Shown: in pieces, positions 53,309 to 60,863 of the stretch
Position numbering within the stretch: position 1 is the first letter of the stretch
Layout: every line of letters starts with the position of its first letter
DNA from: Candidatus Villigracilis propinquus
Lineage (GTDB): Bacteria > Chloroflexota > Anaerolineae > Anaerolineales > Villigracilaceae
Assembly: GCA_016714565.1 (NCBI GenBank)
Contig: JADKDM010000009.1
Coordinates: 1-64,000 of the forward strand
DNA: 64,000 bases
Reading direction: 5' to 3'
Translations under genes and position numbers: made by a program
Notes under the pieces: generated by a model
What the model saw: only the letters and a program-made list of their open reading frames with translations
Told to the model about the DNA's origin: nothing
Databases searched by the model: none

Positions 53309-54169
53309 TTACGCTTTCCGAATGACGATGAGCGGATACTGTCCGTTCTCGCCGAAGAACCTGGGGTATTTCTCTTCCATTTTGTAGAGCCATTGCAGGA
53401 TGGCTTTGCCGTTAAATTTCTCGTGGATAAAAGTCCGCAAAATGCGCGTGGATGCTGAACGCCAGACCGTGATCTCAACAGGAAGGTCGGCGCCAAGTTC
53501 GCGGCGGAGCCAACGCGCATTGGTCTTTTGGACAAATGTGCCTTTTTCCTTGTTCCCTTTAACGCGGATGGGCTTTCCGCGCAGCAAACGTCGCAGACGG
53601 GTAGTGTACACGATCAGGCTATCCAGCCAGCCGACAAGGGCGGGGTTCGTCCAGCCGTTGACGATGGCAGCGCGCTTCCCCGGCGCAAGGACACGGAACA
53701 GTTCAAGATAGGAGCGTTTATGCTCGCTTGCCGCCAAATGATGGATGGTGTGCATCGAGACGATCGCGTCAAATGCATCCTTCTTGAACGGCAGGTTGGC
53801 AATATCACCGACCACAAAGAGACCGTGATCACCGATCCTTTTTCGCGCCTCACGCAAAGCCTGAATGGAAATATCAAAGCAGACGCGTTTATCATATCCC
53901 TGCGAATAGGTGAGATATTCATCGTATTGCACAGGGCCGGAGCCCGCATCCAGCAGGAAGTGTCCTTTTGGTTCAATGCCGCGATTGACACGCAAGCGCG
54001 TATTATGGATATAGTCTTTTACGACAGGGCGCAGATCATCGTAGCGGGCGTTTTGATACAAGCCGTCTTCTTCTTGCTTCCAGCCGACCTCGTCATAAAA
54101 TTCGCGTACTTTTTGTTTGGTTTCGTTTGTCATTGTCATCATCTCAATTTCAATTCTTTCCTCTTTCAT
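53309..54169 (-). CDS. Class I SAM-dependent methyltransferase
   Basis: This 286-residue protein has HFLLDAGSGPVQYDEYL as motif I and VCFDISIQALREA. FDAIVSMHTIHHLAASEH and LAPGKRAAIVNGW follow. The C-terminal third is basic and contains LRRELGADLPVEITVW. The start is uncertain: the first ATG has no ribosome site, and in-frame ATGs 27-36 bases on may be used. An inverted repeat (CCTCTTTC with GAAAGAGG, 54160-54194) covers the first codons and could hide the start. It is part of the minus-strand glycan operon. Confidence 0.83.
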   Translation of the reverse strand: MKEERIEIEMMTMTNETKQKVREFYDEVGWKQEEDGLYQNARYDDLRPVVKDYIHNTRLRVNRGIEPKGHFLLDAGSGPVQYDEYLTYSQGYDKRVCFDISIQALREARKRIGDHGLFVVGDIANLPFKKDAFDAIVSMHTIHHLAASEHKRSYLELFRVLAPGKRAAIVNGWTNPALVGWLDSLIVYTTRLRRLLRGKPIRVKGNKEKGTFVQKTNARWLRRELGADLPVEITVWRSASTRILRTFIHEKFNGKAILQWLYKMEEKYPRFFGENGQYPLIVIRKA

Positions 54170-54202
54170 TTAAAATAAAAAAAGAAGAAAGAGGCAAGAA
54201 GA

Positions 54203-55846
54203 TTAGCTCTTCCACGTAAACGGCTCTCCAACAAGAAAGCCGAATGTATCCTTGAATTGCGCCAGACCCTCTTCGCTCAACACCCTTTCCAAAGGCCAGA
54301 CTTCAAGATCATCCCAGAAATTCATCAAGCGCCAGGGGAATGGACGCGGGTATTCAAAGAAAAAGCGGTAGGCATAATTCCACGCAAATTCGATCTGCTT
54401 TTCGTTCATTTGATGAGCAGGAATATCACCCAAAACTTTTTCGAGTGTAGCGTAGTATTCGTTCCATGTATTCGGATCAATTGTGATGCCGCGCCCACGG
54501 TAGTGGGTCTGTCCGCAGGAGATGACAGGGCGTCCGTTCATCGCGGTTTCGAGTCCGACCGTGGTGGTGTATGCCAGACCGACATCGGCAATTTCGATCA
54601 AGTCATAGGTATTGATCTTGTCCAATGCACCGATAACGTGGATATGGCTGGGAAGTTCAGGCAATGCTTCGCGGACAACCGTTCCCATGGACTTGGCTTG
54701 CGGGACAAGTTTCTCACCAGGGTGTACACGGATGACCATTTGAATATCCGTCCGCTTGGCAAAATATTGAACCGTCTTCGTGATCCATTCGGTCATCGAA
54801 GCGGCGAAGATGTCACGGCCCAAAGTGAGGCTGTCGCCAAGCACATTCGCGGCCAACATCACCACAGGGCGGTCATCCAGATTCAACAGTTTGCGAGTCT
54901 CCTGCGCGCCTTGCGAAGAGACGTACTGCCAAAGCCGCTTGGATTTGCCCCACACACGGGCGCCGCGGCGGGCGTTTTCCAGATCCGCCACCCGCTCGAA
55001 CATTTCATCTGTGACGGGCAGCGAGCAGCGAGCATCCACAAGATAATCCGTCTCCTGCTGCATGATGGATGAATTTTGAGCAAGCCAGATCTGTTCGCGC
55101 TGGTCGTTGAATTCGTAGGTCACTGCATCAATGCCAAGGTAACGCGCCACACGGAAGACAATTCCCATCTCAAGGATCAACCCGTTGGGAATGAGCACCA
55201 CATCGGGCTTGTTTATCTGCATCCATTTGATCGCGGCTTTGGCGGCAAAGGTGTTGCGCTCAATACGCAGGTCGTAGAGCGCGCGGTCGCCCGCGTCATT
55301 CATATCCACTTCTTCGCGCATCAACGTGTACTGCACATCCCAAAGAGACACCTCTTTGATATCGGCTTCAATTTGTTCAGGAAGCGCTTTTTGAGGAACC
55401 GCATGAAGCGTGTTGTGCGCGGTAAACGATGAGGATTGTATATCCAGCATCGAAACATGTTTCACCAAAGGCGAAAGACAGTCCAGCGCATCATGAGTAT
55501 GGAGCACCCGCTGACGCTGGGTGAATTTATCCTTTTGCTTGTGCCACTCGGAATAAGGCAGAGTTAATAACGTAACGTCATGTCCCAACCCCGCGAGCAC
55601 CAATCCAAGATACGCAGATTGTTCGATCCAGTAATGCAGTGTGACGAAGAACAAAACCTTCTTTCCGCGCGGCGCGGTCTTCGCAAACGGCTCTATAACA
55701 GCGCGCGCTGCAGGCAGCGATTTATGCAATCGATCCAAATTGAAGTGATCGTTGCGCGGGCGATTCTTTGACCGAAGCATCCAGTCAATTTCGGCAGTAA
55801 AGGGCAGGTCGCCCAGAAGTTCGCGGAGGGGGTTTGTTTTTGACAT
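54203..55846 (-). CDS. Capsule-polysaccharide-biosynthesis-like GT-B protein
   Basis: This is a soluble protein of about 547 residues. GKKVLFFVTLHYWIEQSAYLGLVLAG marks the N-terminal Rossmann half. PVVMLAANVLGDS, MVIRVHPGEKLVPQ, VIGALDKINTYDLIEIADVGLAYTTTVGLETAMNGRPVIS are in the C-half. This layout matches Capsule_synth (KpsC/KpsS) and related transferases. The frame is open further up, but ATG at 55846 lies directly after a heptanucleotide repeat. It may add the linking or capping sugar to the exported chain. Confidence 0.78.
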   Translation of the reverse strand: MSKTNPLRELLGDLPFTAEIDWMLRSKNRPRNDHFNLDRLHKSLPAARAVIEPFAKTAPRGKKVLFFVTLHYWIEQSAYLGLVLAGLGHDVTLLTLPYSEWHKQKDKFTQRQRVLHTHDALDCLSPLVKHVSMLDIQSSSFTAHNTLHAVPQKALPEQIEADIKEVSLWDVQYTLMREEVDMNDAGDRALYDLRIERNTFAAKAAIKWMQINKPDVVLIPNGLILEMGIVFRVARYLGIDAVTYEFNDQREQIWLAQNSSIMQQETDYLVDARCSLPVTDEMFERVADLENARRGARVWGKSKRLWQYVSSQGAQETRKLLNLDDRPVVMLAANVLGDSLTLGRDIFAASMTEWITKTVQYFAKRTDIQMVIRVHPGEKLVPQAKSMGTVVREALPELPSHIHVIGALDKINTYDLIEIADVGLAYTTTVGLETAMNGRPVISCGQTHYRGRGITIDPNTWNEYYATLEKVLGDIPAHQMNEKQIEFAWNYAYRFFFEYPRPFPWRLMNFWDDLEVWPLERVLSEEGLAQFKDTFGFLVGEPFTWKS

Positions 55847-55849
55847 GTT

Positions 55850-55884
55850 GGTAATTGGTAACCGGTAATTACTACTTACTAATC
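55850..55884. repeat. Heptanucleotide repeat in the gap before Wzt stop
   Basis: Units GGTAATT, GGTAACC, GGTAATT, ACTACTT and ACTAATC with a 7-bp period span the gap and the stop codon of the Wzt gene (55879). Confidence 0.75.
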
Positions 55885-57171
55885 TCCGATCCTCTCGATG
55901 TTCCAATTTAGTCTCGGCCGCACGGGACCAACACGCGGCTCTGCCCAATGCGTGCCAGGCGCGCCGGTAATATCCACATTGAAAGCAATAGCATTCTCGT
56001 CCATGAAAAAGCGGCGCACACCAAAGGAACTTGCGTTCACACCAATGGTATAGCGGCCTTCATTGAAAACATCGGCAGGGATCTCGGCGCGGCTGATGTA
56101 ACGACCCGCCTTGCGCAAATCAAATTCTTCAAAAAGGTTCGGAGCATCAGTATCAAACGATGTAAGCACATATTCGCCGCGCATGGTGCTGAGATAAAAA
56201 CCAACGCGTAGACCTGTGATGGGCGCATCAAGTTGATATTCAAACTCCACGGTGACAGATTCCGCCGAGCGGACAGTATCCACAGCCTTGCCGCTTCGAT
56301 TCATAATCTTCAAGTTGATCGGCCTGAATGGAGCACTCGCCGCTGGGACATCTTCCGCCTCCCAAACCCGCTGTCCCGCCTGCGTTTGCCCCGAGGAAAG
56401 ATAAAAGTCAACAGCTTCCTGTGTGGGCGCGCGCATGACCAGCTGGCCTTTGTTCAACACAATGGCTTCCTGCGTAAGGCGCAGAATCGCGGACATGTTA
56501 TGACTGACGAATAGAACCGTACGTCCCTGCTGGGCTACATCTCCCATTTTGCCGAGACATTTCTTCTGGAATTCGGCATCCCCCACCGCGAGAACTTCAT
56601 CCACAACAAGGATCTCAGGCTCAAGATGCGCCGCGACTGCAAAGGCAAGCCGCAGATACATGCCCGATGAATAGCGTTTGACGGGCGTATCAATGTATTG
56701 CGTGACTTCGGAGAAATCCACGATCTCATCGAATTTAGAGTCGATCTCGGAGCGGCGCATCCCGAGGATGGCTCCGTTCATATAAATATTTTCGCGGCCT
56801 GTCAGTTCGGGGTGGAAGCCCGTGCCCACTTCAAGGAGAGACCCGACACGTCCCCGCACAGAGACTGTGCCGACAGTCGGCTCGGTGACACGGGATAGGA
56901 TCTTCAGCAGGGTGCTTTTGCCCGCGCCATTGCGTCCCACAATGCCGAGTACCTTGCCTTCTTCGAGGTCAAAGGAAACATCCTTCAACGCCCAGACGAA
57001 GTTCTGGTTCTGTCTGCGGTCAGACTTGCCGATCATCGCCTTTGCGATGCGCACAGGCGCGTAGAACGTATCCACGATCACGTCGCGGAGCATGTTATAG
57101 CGGAACTTCGATTCCGCCGCGCCGATCTTATATTGCTTGCCGATGTTTTTTACACTGATTGCTGTTGTCAT
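55879..57171 (-). CDS. wzt: ABC transporter ATPase for O-antigen-type polysaccharide (Wzt)
   Basis: This 430-residue ATPase has Walker A GRNGAGKS at 79-86, the signature YSSGMYLRLAF at 167-177, Walker B ILVVDEVL at 187-194, and the switch His in VSHNMSAIL. The preceding LLEVGTGFHPELTGREN is specific for polysaccharide exporters (Wzt/TagH/RfbE). The C-terminal 150 residues are a beta-sandwich (Wzt_C) that in known systems reads a terminal cap on the glycan. Methylated or otherwise modified ends are the usual signal, so the methyltransferases next door could make it. The permease is the next gene. Confidence 0.94.
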   Translation of the reverse strand: MTTAISVKNIGKQYKIGAAESKFRYNMLRDVIVDTFYAPVRIAKAMIGKSDRRQNQNFVWALKDVSFDLEEGKVLGIVGRNGAGKSTLLKILSRVTEPTVGTVSVRGRVGSLLEVGTGFHPELTGRENIYMNGAILGMRRSEIDSKFDEIVDFSEVTQYIDTPVKRYSSGMYLRLAFAVAAHLEPEILVVDEVLAVGDAEFQKKCLGKMGDVAQQGRTVLFVSHNMSAILRLTQEAIVLNKGQLVMRAPTQEAVDFYLSSGQTQAGQRVWEAEDVPAASAPFRPINLKIMNRSGKAVDTVRSAESVTVEFEYQLDAPITGLRVGFYLSTMRGEYVLTSFDTDAPNLFEEFDLRKAGRYISRAEIPADVFNEGRYTIGVNASSFGVRRFFMDENAIAFNVDITGAPGTHWAEPRVGPVRPRLNWNIERIGD

Positions 57172-57183
57172 AGTTTTCTCAAA

Positions 57184-57280
57184 TGTCGTTGCGAGGGCGG
57201 CGCTTTTCCGCCCGAAGCAATCTCCTACATAATTGGGGGTTGCTTCGTCGCATAGTGCAAGAGCGCTCCTCGCAACGACA
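57184..57280. repeat. Palindromic MITE-like repeat, copy 4
   Basis: TGTCGTTGCGAG (57184-57195) pairs with CTCGCAACGACA (57269-57280). Both ends carry matching changes from the other copies (T to C and A to G), so the stem stays perfect. The inner GAAGCAATCTC and GGTTGCTTCGTC arms are also present. It lies between Wzt and Wzm. Confidence 0.9.
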
Positions 57281-57284
57281 TATT

Positions 57285-58154
57285 CTAAATCGTGTCCGCG
57301 AAGGTCTTTTCCATACTTCTAAAATAGAAAAGGCCAGAGACAAAAATTAATATTGAAATGCCCGTTGAAACCCAGAGTGTGATATCAGGACCATTGCCAG
57401 TACCGAGCAATGCCCAGCGGAAGCCGTTGACCACGCCAGCCATGGGATTGAGGGAATACAGGATCTGCCATTTTTCAGAAATAACAGAGGCGGAATATGC
57501 CACAGGCGTGGCAAACAGCCAAAACTGAGTCAGAAACGGGAGGGCTTGGTTTACGTCACGATACTGCACGTTGATCGCGGAAAGCCAGAGCGCCACGCCA
57601 AGCGCCGTCACAACCGCCAGCAGCAGGAAGAGCGGAAGAGTCCACATCAAATTCCAGGCGGGTACTACCTGATAGTAGAACATCAGGATCACGAGAATAA
57701 CGAAGGCGATGGCGAAATCCACCAGCCCTGAAAACACTGCAGACATGGGAAGGATGAGGCGCGGGAAGTAGATCTTCGTCACCATGTTGTTGTGCGAAAC
57801 AAGGGAACGGCTGCCTTGATTGAGCGCCGTGACGAACAACCCCCACGGCAGCAAAGCGGTAAAGGAAAAGACGGGGTAGGGAACACCCTCTGTTGGCAGC
57901 TTTGCGACTTTATCGAACAGGAAGGTGAAGACCAGCATGGTCATCACAGGCTGAATGACAGCCCATGCCATACCCAGAAGGGTTTGCTTATATTTCACCT
58001 TCACGTCGCGCCAGACCATGAAGAAGATCAATTCACGGTACACCCACAGGTCGCGCAGGTTTAATGCGGCAAGTCCTGTGGATGGTTTGATGTAAATGGT
58101 ATGAGGTTCGTGCGTGGGAACTTTTGAAATTTGTGTCATTGTTTGCTCTGTCAA
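57285..58154 (-). CDS. wzm: ABC-2 polysaccharide export permease (Wzm)
   Basis: This 289-residue membrane protein has six predicted helices. LRDLWVYRELIFFMVWRDVKVKYKQTLLGMAWAVIQP is the cytoplasmic amphipathic start that is diagnostic of Wzm/KpsM/TagG permeases. LFDKVAKLPTEGVPYP and NPMAGVVNGFRWALLG follow. With Wzt it moves the finished undecaprenyl-linked glycan across the membrane. It is separated from wzt by copy 4 of the palindromic repeat. Confidence 0.93.
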   Translation of the reverse strand: MTEQTMTQISKVPTHEPHTIYIKPSTGLAALNLRDLWVYRELIFFMVWRDVKVKYKQTLLGMAWAVIQPVMTMLVFTFLFDKVAKLPTEGVPYPVFSFTALLPWGLFVTALNQGSRSLVSHNNMVTKIYFPRLILPMSAVFSGLVDFAIAFVILVILMFYYQVVPAWNLMWTLPLFLLLAVVTALGVALWLSAINVQYRDVNQALPFLTQFWLFATPVAYSASVISEKWQILYSLNPMAGVVNGFRWALLGTGNGPDITLWVSTGISILIFVSGLFYFRSMEKTFADTI

Positions 58155-58212
58155 AAGTCGAAGGTCAAAGGTCTTTCCATTTCAGACCTTTGACTTTTGA
58201 CGTTCGACCTAT
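58150..58212. repeat. Heptanucleotide repeat forming an inverted repeat
   Basis: Nine 7-bp units: GTCAAAA, GTCGAAG, GTCAAAG, GTCTTTC, CATTTCA, GACCTTT, GACTTTT, GACGTTC, GACCTAT. The left and right halves are complementary. It covers the gap between Wzm and the epimerase and resembles 43815-43870. Confidence 0.8.
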
Positions 58213-59180
58213 TTGATTTTGTCTCGATTTGCTTTGAACCATTCAATGGTGCGCTTCATGCCTTCTTCAAAAGAGACTTGCGCACTCCAGCCGAACAATT
58301 CCTTCGCACGGGAAACGTCCAATCCGCGGCGGGGTTGGCCGTTGGGCTTGTCGGTCTGCCAGGCGAGCTTGCCTTCAAAGCCGGTTAATTTCACGATCAT
58401 CTCGGTCAGGTTTTTGATTGAAATTTCGTAGCCTGAGCCAATGTTGACGGGCAGGTCGCCATTGTAATTTTCAGCGGCGGCCACAATTCCATCGGCGGCG
58501 TCTTCCACGTATAAAAATTCGCGTGTAGGAGAGCCATCCCCCCAGACCTGCAGTTCCTTGTCGCCGCGCTCGCCTGCTTCCACCGCCTTGCGAATAAGGG
58601 CAGGGATCACGTGCGAAGTTTCCAAATTGAAATTATCACGCGGGCCATACAAATTCACTGGCAAAAGGAAAATGGAGTTGAAGCCATATTGCGCGCGATA
58701 TGCCTGCGACTGCACCAGCATCATCTTCTTGGCGAGGCCGTAGGGAGCGTTCGTTTCTTCGGGATAGCCGATCCACAAGTCGTCTTCCTTGAACGGGACA
58801 GGTGTGAACTTGGGATACGCACACACCGTGCCAATGGCAACGAATTTACCGATGCCGTTCTTGTATCCCTGATGGATCATTTCCACGCCCATCATCAGGT
58901 TGTCGTAGAAAAAGTCAGCGGGATGTTCGCGGTTCGCGCCGATACCGCCCACGTTTGCAGCAAGGTGAATAACGACCACGTTCTTCGGGTCTACACCTTT
59001 GAGGGTGTCTGCGTATAAACGCTTGATGTCATTCGGGTCAACGAGATTGTAATTCTCGATGCGCGGAATGAAAATATCCGTTGCGCCGCGCTCTTTCAAT
59101 TTTGCAGTGACAAACGAGCCAAGAAATCCCGCGCCGCCCGTGACGATCACTTTTTTGTTTTGCCAAAAATTTTCTGCCAT
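58209..59180 (-). CDS. GDP-fucose-synthase-like NAD-dependent epimerase
   Basis: This extended SDR of about 323 residues has KVIVTGGAGFLGSFVTAKL, HLAANVGGIGANREHPADF, GTVCAYPKFTPVPF and catalytic Tyr-x3-Lys in NAPYGLAKK. LPVNLYGPRDNF follows. The GGI-x-A-N block is typical of GDP-L-fucose synthase (WcaG), which converts GDP-4-keto-6-deoxymannose. No GDP-mannose 4,6-dehydratase is in view. ATG at 59180 has AGGAG at a good distance. Confidence 0.87.
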   Translation of the reverse strand: MAENFWQNKKVIVTGGAGFLGSFVTAKLKERGATDIFIPRIENYNLVDPNDIKRLYADTLKGVDPKNVVVIHLAANVGGIGANREHPADFFYDNLMMGVEMIHQGYKNGIGKFVAIGTVCAYPKFTPVPFKEDDLWIGYPEETNAPYGLAKKMMLVQSQAYRAQYGFNSIFLLPVNLYGPRDNFNLETSHVIPALIRKAVEAGERGDKELQVWGDGSPTREFLYVEDAADGIVAAAENYNGDLPVNIGSGYEISIKNLTEMIVKLTGFEGKLAWQTDKPNGQPRRGLDVSRAKELFGWSAQVSFEEGMKRTIEWFKANRDKIK

Positions 59181-59197
59181 GTTTTCTCCTAGTTTTT

Positions 59198-59290
59198 CGT
59201 CATTGCGAAGAGAGAGCTTTCCCCGACGAAGCAATCTCCAATTTAATCATGAGATTGCTTCGTGCGAAAAAACATCGCCTCGCAATGACG
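59198..59290. repeat. Palindromic MITE-like repeat, copy 5
   Basis: CGTCATTGCGA (59198-59208) pairs with TCGCAATGACG. GACGAAGCAATCTC and GAGATTGCTTCGT form the inner stem. It lies between two epimerase genes. Confidence 0.9.
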
Positions 59291-59294
59291 AGAT

Positions 59295-60305
59295 TTACTG
59301 CACAATAAACTGCGCATTCCGATAACGGTCTTCCGTAGGGTTGCGGATCAGGCCGGATTTCAACGCAAATAATACTTCTCGCACGCCGTCATCCACAGTC
59401 AGGGTGGTATCGAAACCGAGGACACGCTTGATCTTCTCGAACGACACGGTGATGTCACGCATATCGCCGCCAAAAGTTAAGTTTTTATATTCCACAACCG
59501 TTTCGGGCATGCGTCTGAGAATGAAATTCACGATCTCATTCTTGGAGTAATTTCCGTTCTCGGTTCCCAAATTGAAAACCTGCCCGCGGATCTTACTTTG
59601 CTCGGCTTCCAGCCCCATAGTCACGCCGCGCACCACGTCACGGATGTGGACGAAGGAGCGCGAATAGCCACGCTGATAAATGATGAGCTCGCGCTTTGTG
59701 AAGGCTTCCAGCACGAATTGATTGACGATCAGGTCAAAACGCGTACGCGGGGAAATTCCGTACAGCGTGGCAAAGCGAAATAACAGCGGCGCACAAACCG
59801 CATCTTTTTGCGAGAGCAAAAACTCTTCGCTTGCGATCTTTGTCTCGGCATATAAGGATTGTGGATTTAATGGGGATTCTTCGGTGACGGGTTTGCCGTC
59901 TTCGGATAAGCCATAATTGCTATACGTGGATGCGAAGACGAATCGTTCCACGCCCAAGTCTGCTGCCTGCTCGAAGACCATTTTCGTGGCTTCAAAATTG
60001 TACTTCCACGCCACCTGCTTCCCCACAGCCTGACAGGCTGGGAAGCCGACGATGCCCGCGAGATGAACCACTGCGTCCGGTTTCTGCCATTCACGTTTTG
60101 CCGCGTCACGGATGGCGCGGGATTCGGTCACATCGGATTTGATGAAGTGGAAGTTGGGATGATTCAGAAACGGGACAATGCCCTCGCCGCCGAACAGTAA
60201 ACTGTCCAGGACGGTGACTCTGTAATTGGCGCGCAACAGCTCTGAGGTTAAGAGAGAACCGATATAGCCCGCACCGCCCGTGATCAACACATGCCGATTC
60301 GTCAT
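59295..60305 (-). CDS. NAD-dependent nucleotide-sugar epimerase/dehydratase
   Basis: This 336-residue extended SDR has HVLITGGAGYIGSLLTSELL, VVHLAGIVGFPACQAVG, FVFASTYSNYGLSEDG and catalytic Tyr-x3-Lys in SLYAETK. FRFATLYGISPRTRFDL follows, typical of a common surface-glycan epimerase group. Its start overlaps the regulator's stop by four bases, so the regulator is the first gene of this operon. Confidence 0.9.
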   Translation of the reverse strand: MTNRHVLITGGAGYIGSLLTSELLRANYRVTVLDSLLFGGEGIVPFLNHPNFHFIKSDVTESRAIRDAAKREWQKPDAVVHLAGIVGFPACQAVGKQVAWKYNFEATKMVFEQAADLGVERFVFASTYSNYGLSEDGKPVTEESPLNPQSLYAETKIASEEFLLSQKDAVCAPLLFRFATLYGISPRTRFDLIVNQFVLEAFTKRELIIYQRGYSRSFVHIRDVVRGVTMGLEAEQSKIRGQVFNLGTENGNYSKNEIVNFILRRMPETVVEYKNLTFGGDMRDITVSFEKIKRVLGFDTTLTVDDGVREVLFALKSGLIRNPTEDRYRNAQFIVQ

Positions 60306-60778
60306 TCCAGACCTTCCAGTCTGATCTTGTATCCATCCAAAATTAAAGCGGGGGCGGTTTTATCCGTCACCACAGAGATGCCCTGTTCGAGGCAAGTGAG
60401 CTTGCAAATATCAGCCACATCGCCAAAGCCGACGATGCGCACACGGTCGAAGCCTGCATGGCGAATCTTGACAACATGATCCTTCACGCGCTGGCGGGTG
60501 CGGCGATAGACGGAAAAAGATTGCTCTACATAATTGACAGCAAGGCGGGCGCGCAGGGCAATGCCTTCGGGAGTGATAATGTACCGCAGCTTCTTGCGTT
60601 CGGCACGTGAGACTTTGACCGCGCCTTTGGCAATAAGCCTCTTTAAATGCCAATTGACCGTTCCAACCGCCACACCCAATTGGGTGGCAAGCGTGGACTG
60701 GTTCACATCAGGGTCGCTTTCGATCTGTTCAAGCAGGGAAAGTTCGCGGAGTTCGTCGTTTGTTGATTCAACACTCAT
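60302..60778 (-). CDS. Winged-helix transcriptional regulator of the glycan cluster
   Basis: This 158-residue protein has an N-terminal winged helix. The recognition region is VNQSTLATQLGVAVGTVNWHLKRLIAKG, residues about 23-50, and the wing is SRAERKKLRYIITPEG. A helical linker follows. The C-terminal 55 residues (VRIVGFGDVADICKLTCLEQ) look like a small Rossmann-type effector domain. It is the first gene of the long minus-strand operon. Its own promoter carries a perfect palindrome over the start region (60794-60810), which suggests autoregulation. Two more copies of the palindrome lie at sulfation genes. Confidence 0.85.
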   Translation of the reverse strand: MSVESTNDELRELSLLEQIESDPDVNQSTLATQLGVAVGTVNWHLKRLIAKGAVKVSRAERKKLRYIITPEGIALRARLAVNYVEQSFSVYRRTRQRVKDHVVKIRHAGFDRVRIVGFGDVADICKLTCLEQGISVVTDKTAPALILDGYKIRLEGLE

Positions 60779-60793
60779 GATTTATAATTCCAA

Positions 60794-60836
60794 AATTCAG
60801 TGACTGAATTATAACTCAGTTTTTTAGTAATACCAA
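60794..60836 (-). promoter_or_regulatory. Sigma-70 promoter with palindromic operator
   Basis: On the minus strand TTGGTA (60831-60836), a 17-base spacer and TATAAT (60808-60813) form an excellent promoter. AATTCA-GTGAC-TGAATT (60794-60810) overlaps the -10 and the transcription start, so a bound protein would repress. A wider symmetry (TTATAATTC with GAATTATAA) encloses it. The regulator's ATG is 16 bases further. The left arm CCAAAATTCA is identical to that at 32301. Confidence 0.8.
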
Positions 60837-60863
60837 AGGACACTCAGGTAAAATCATCCCGCC

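Noticed and set aside
43815..58212. CRISPR array
   Set aside because: The repeats are 7-bp drifting words or 80-140 bp palindromes, not constant 25-40 bp repeats with unique spacers, and no cas genes are present.
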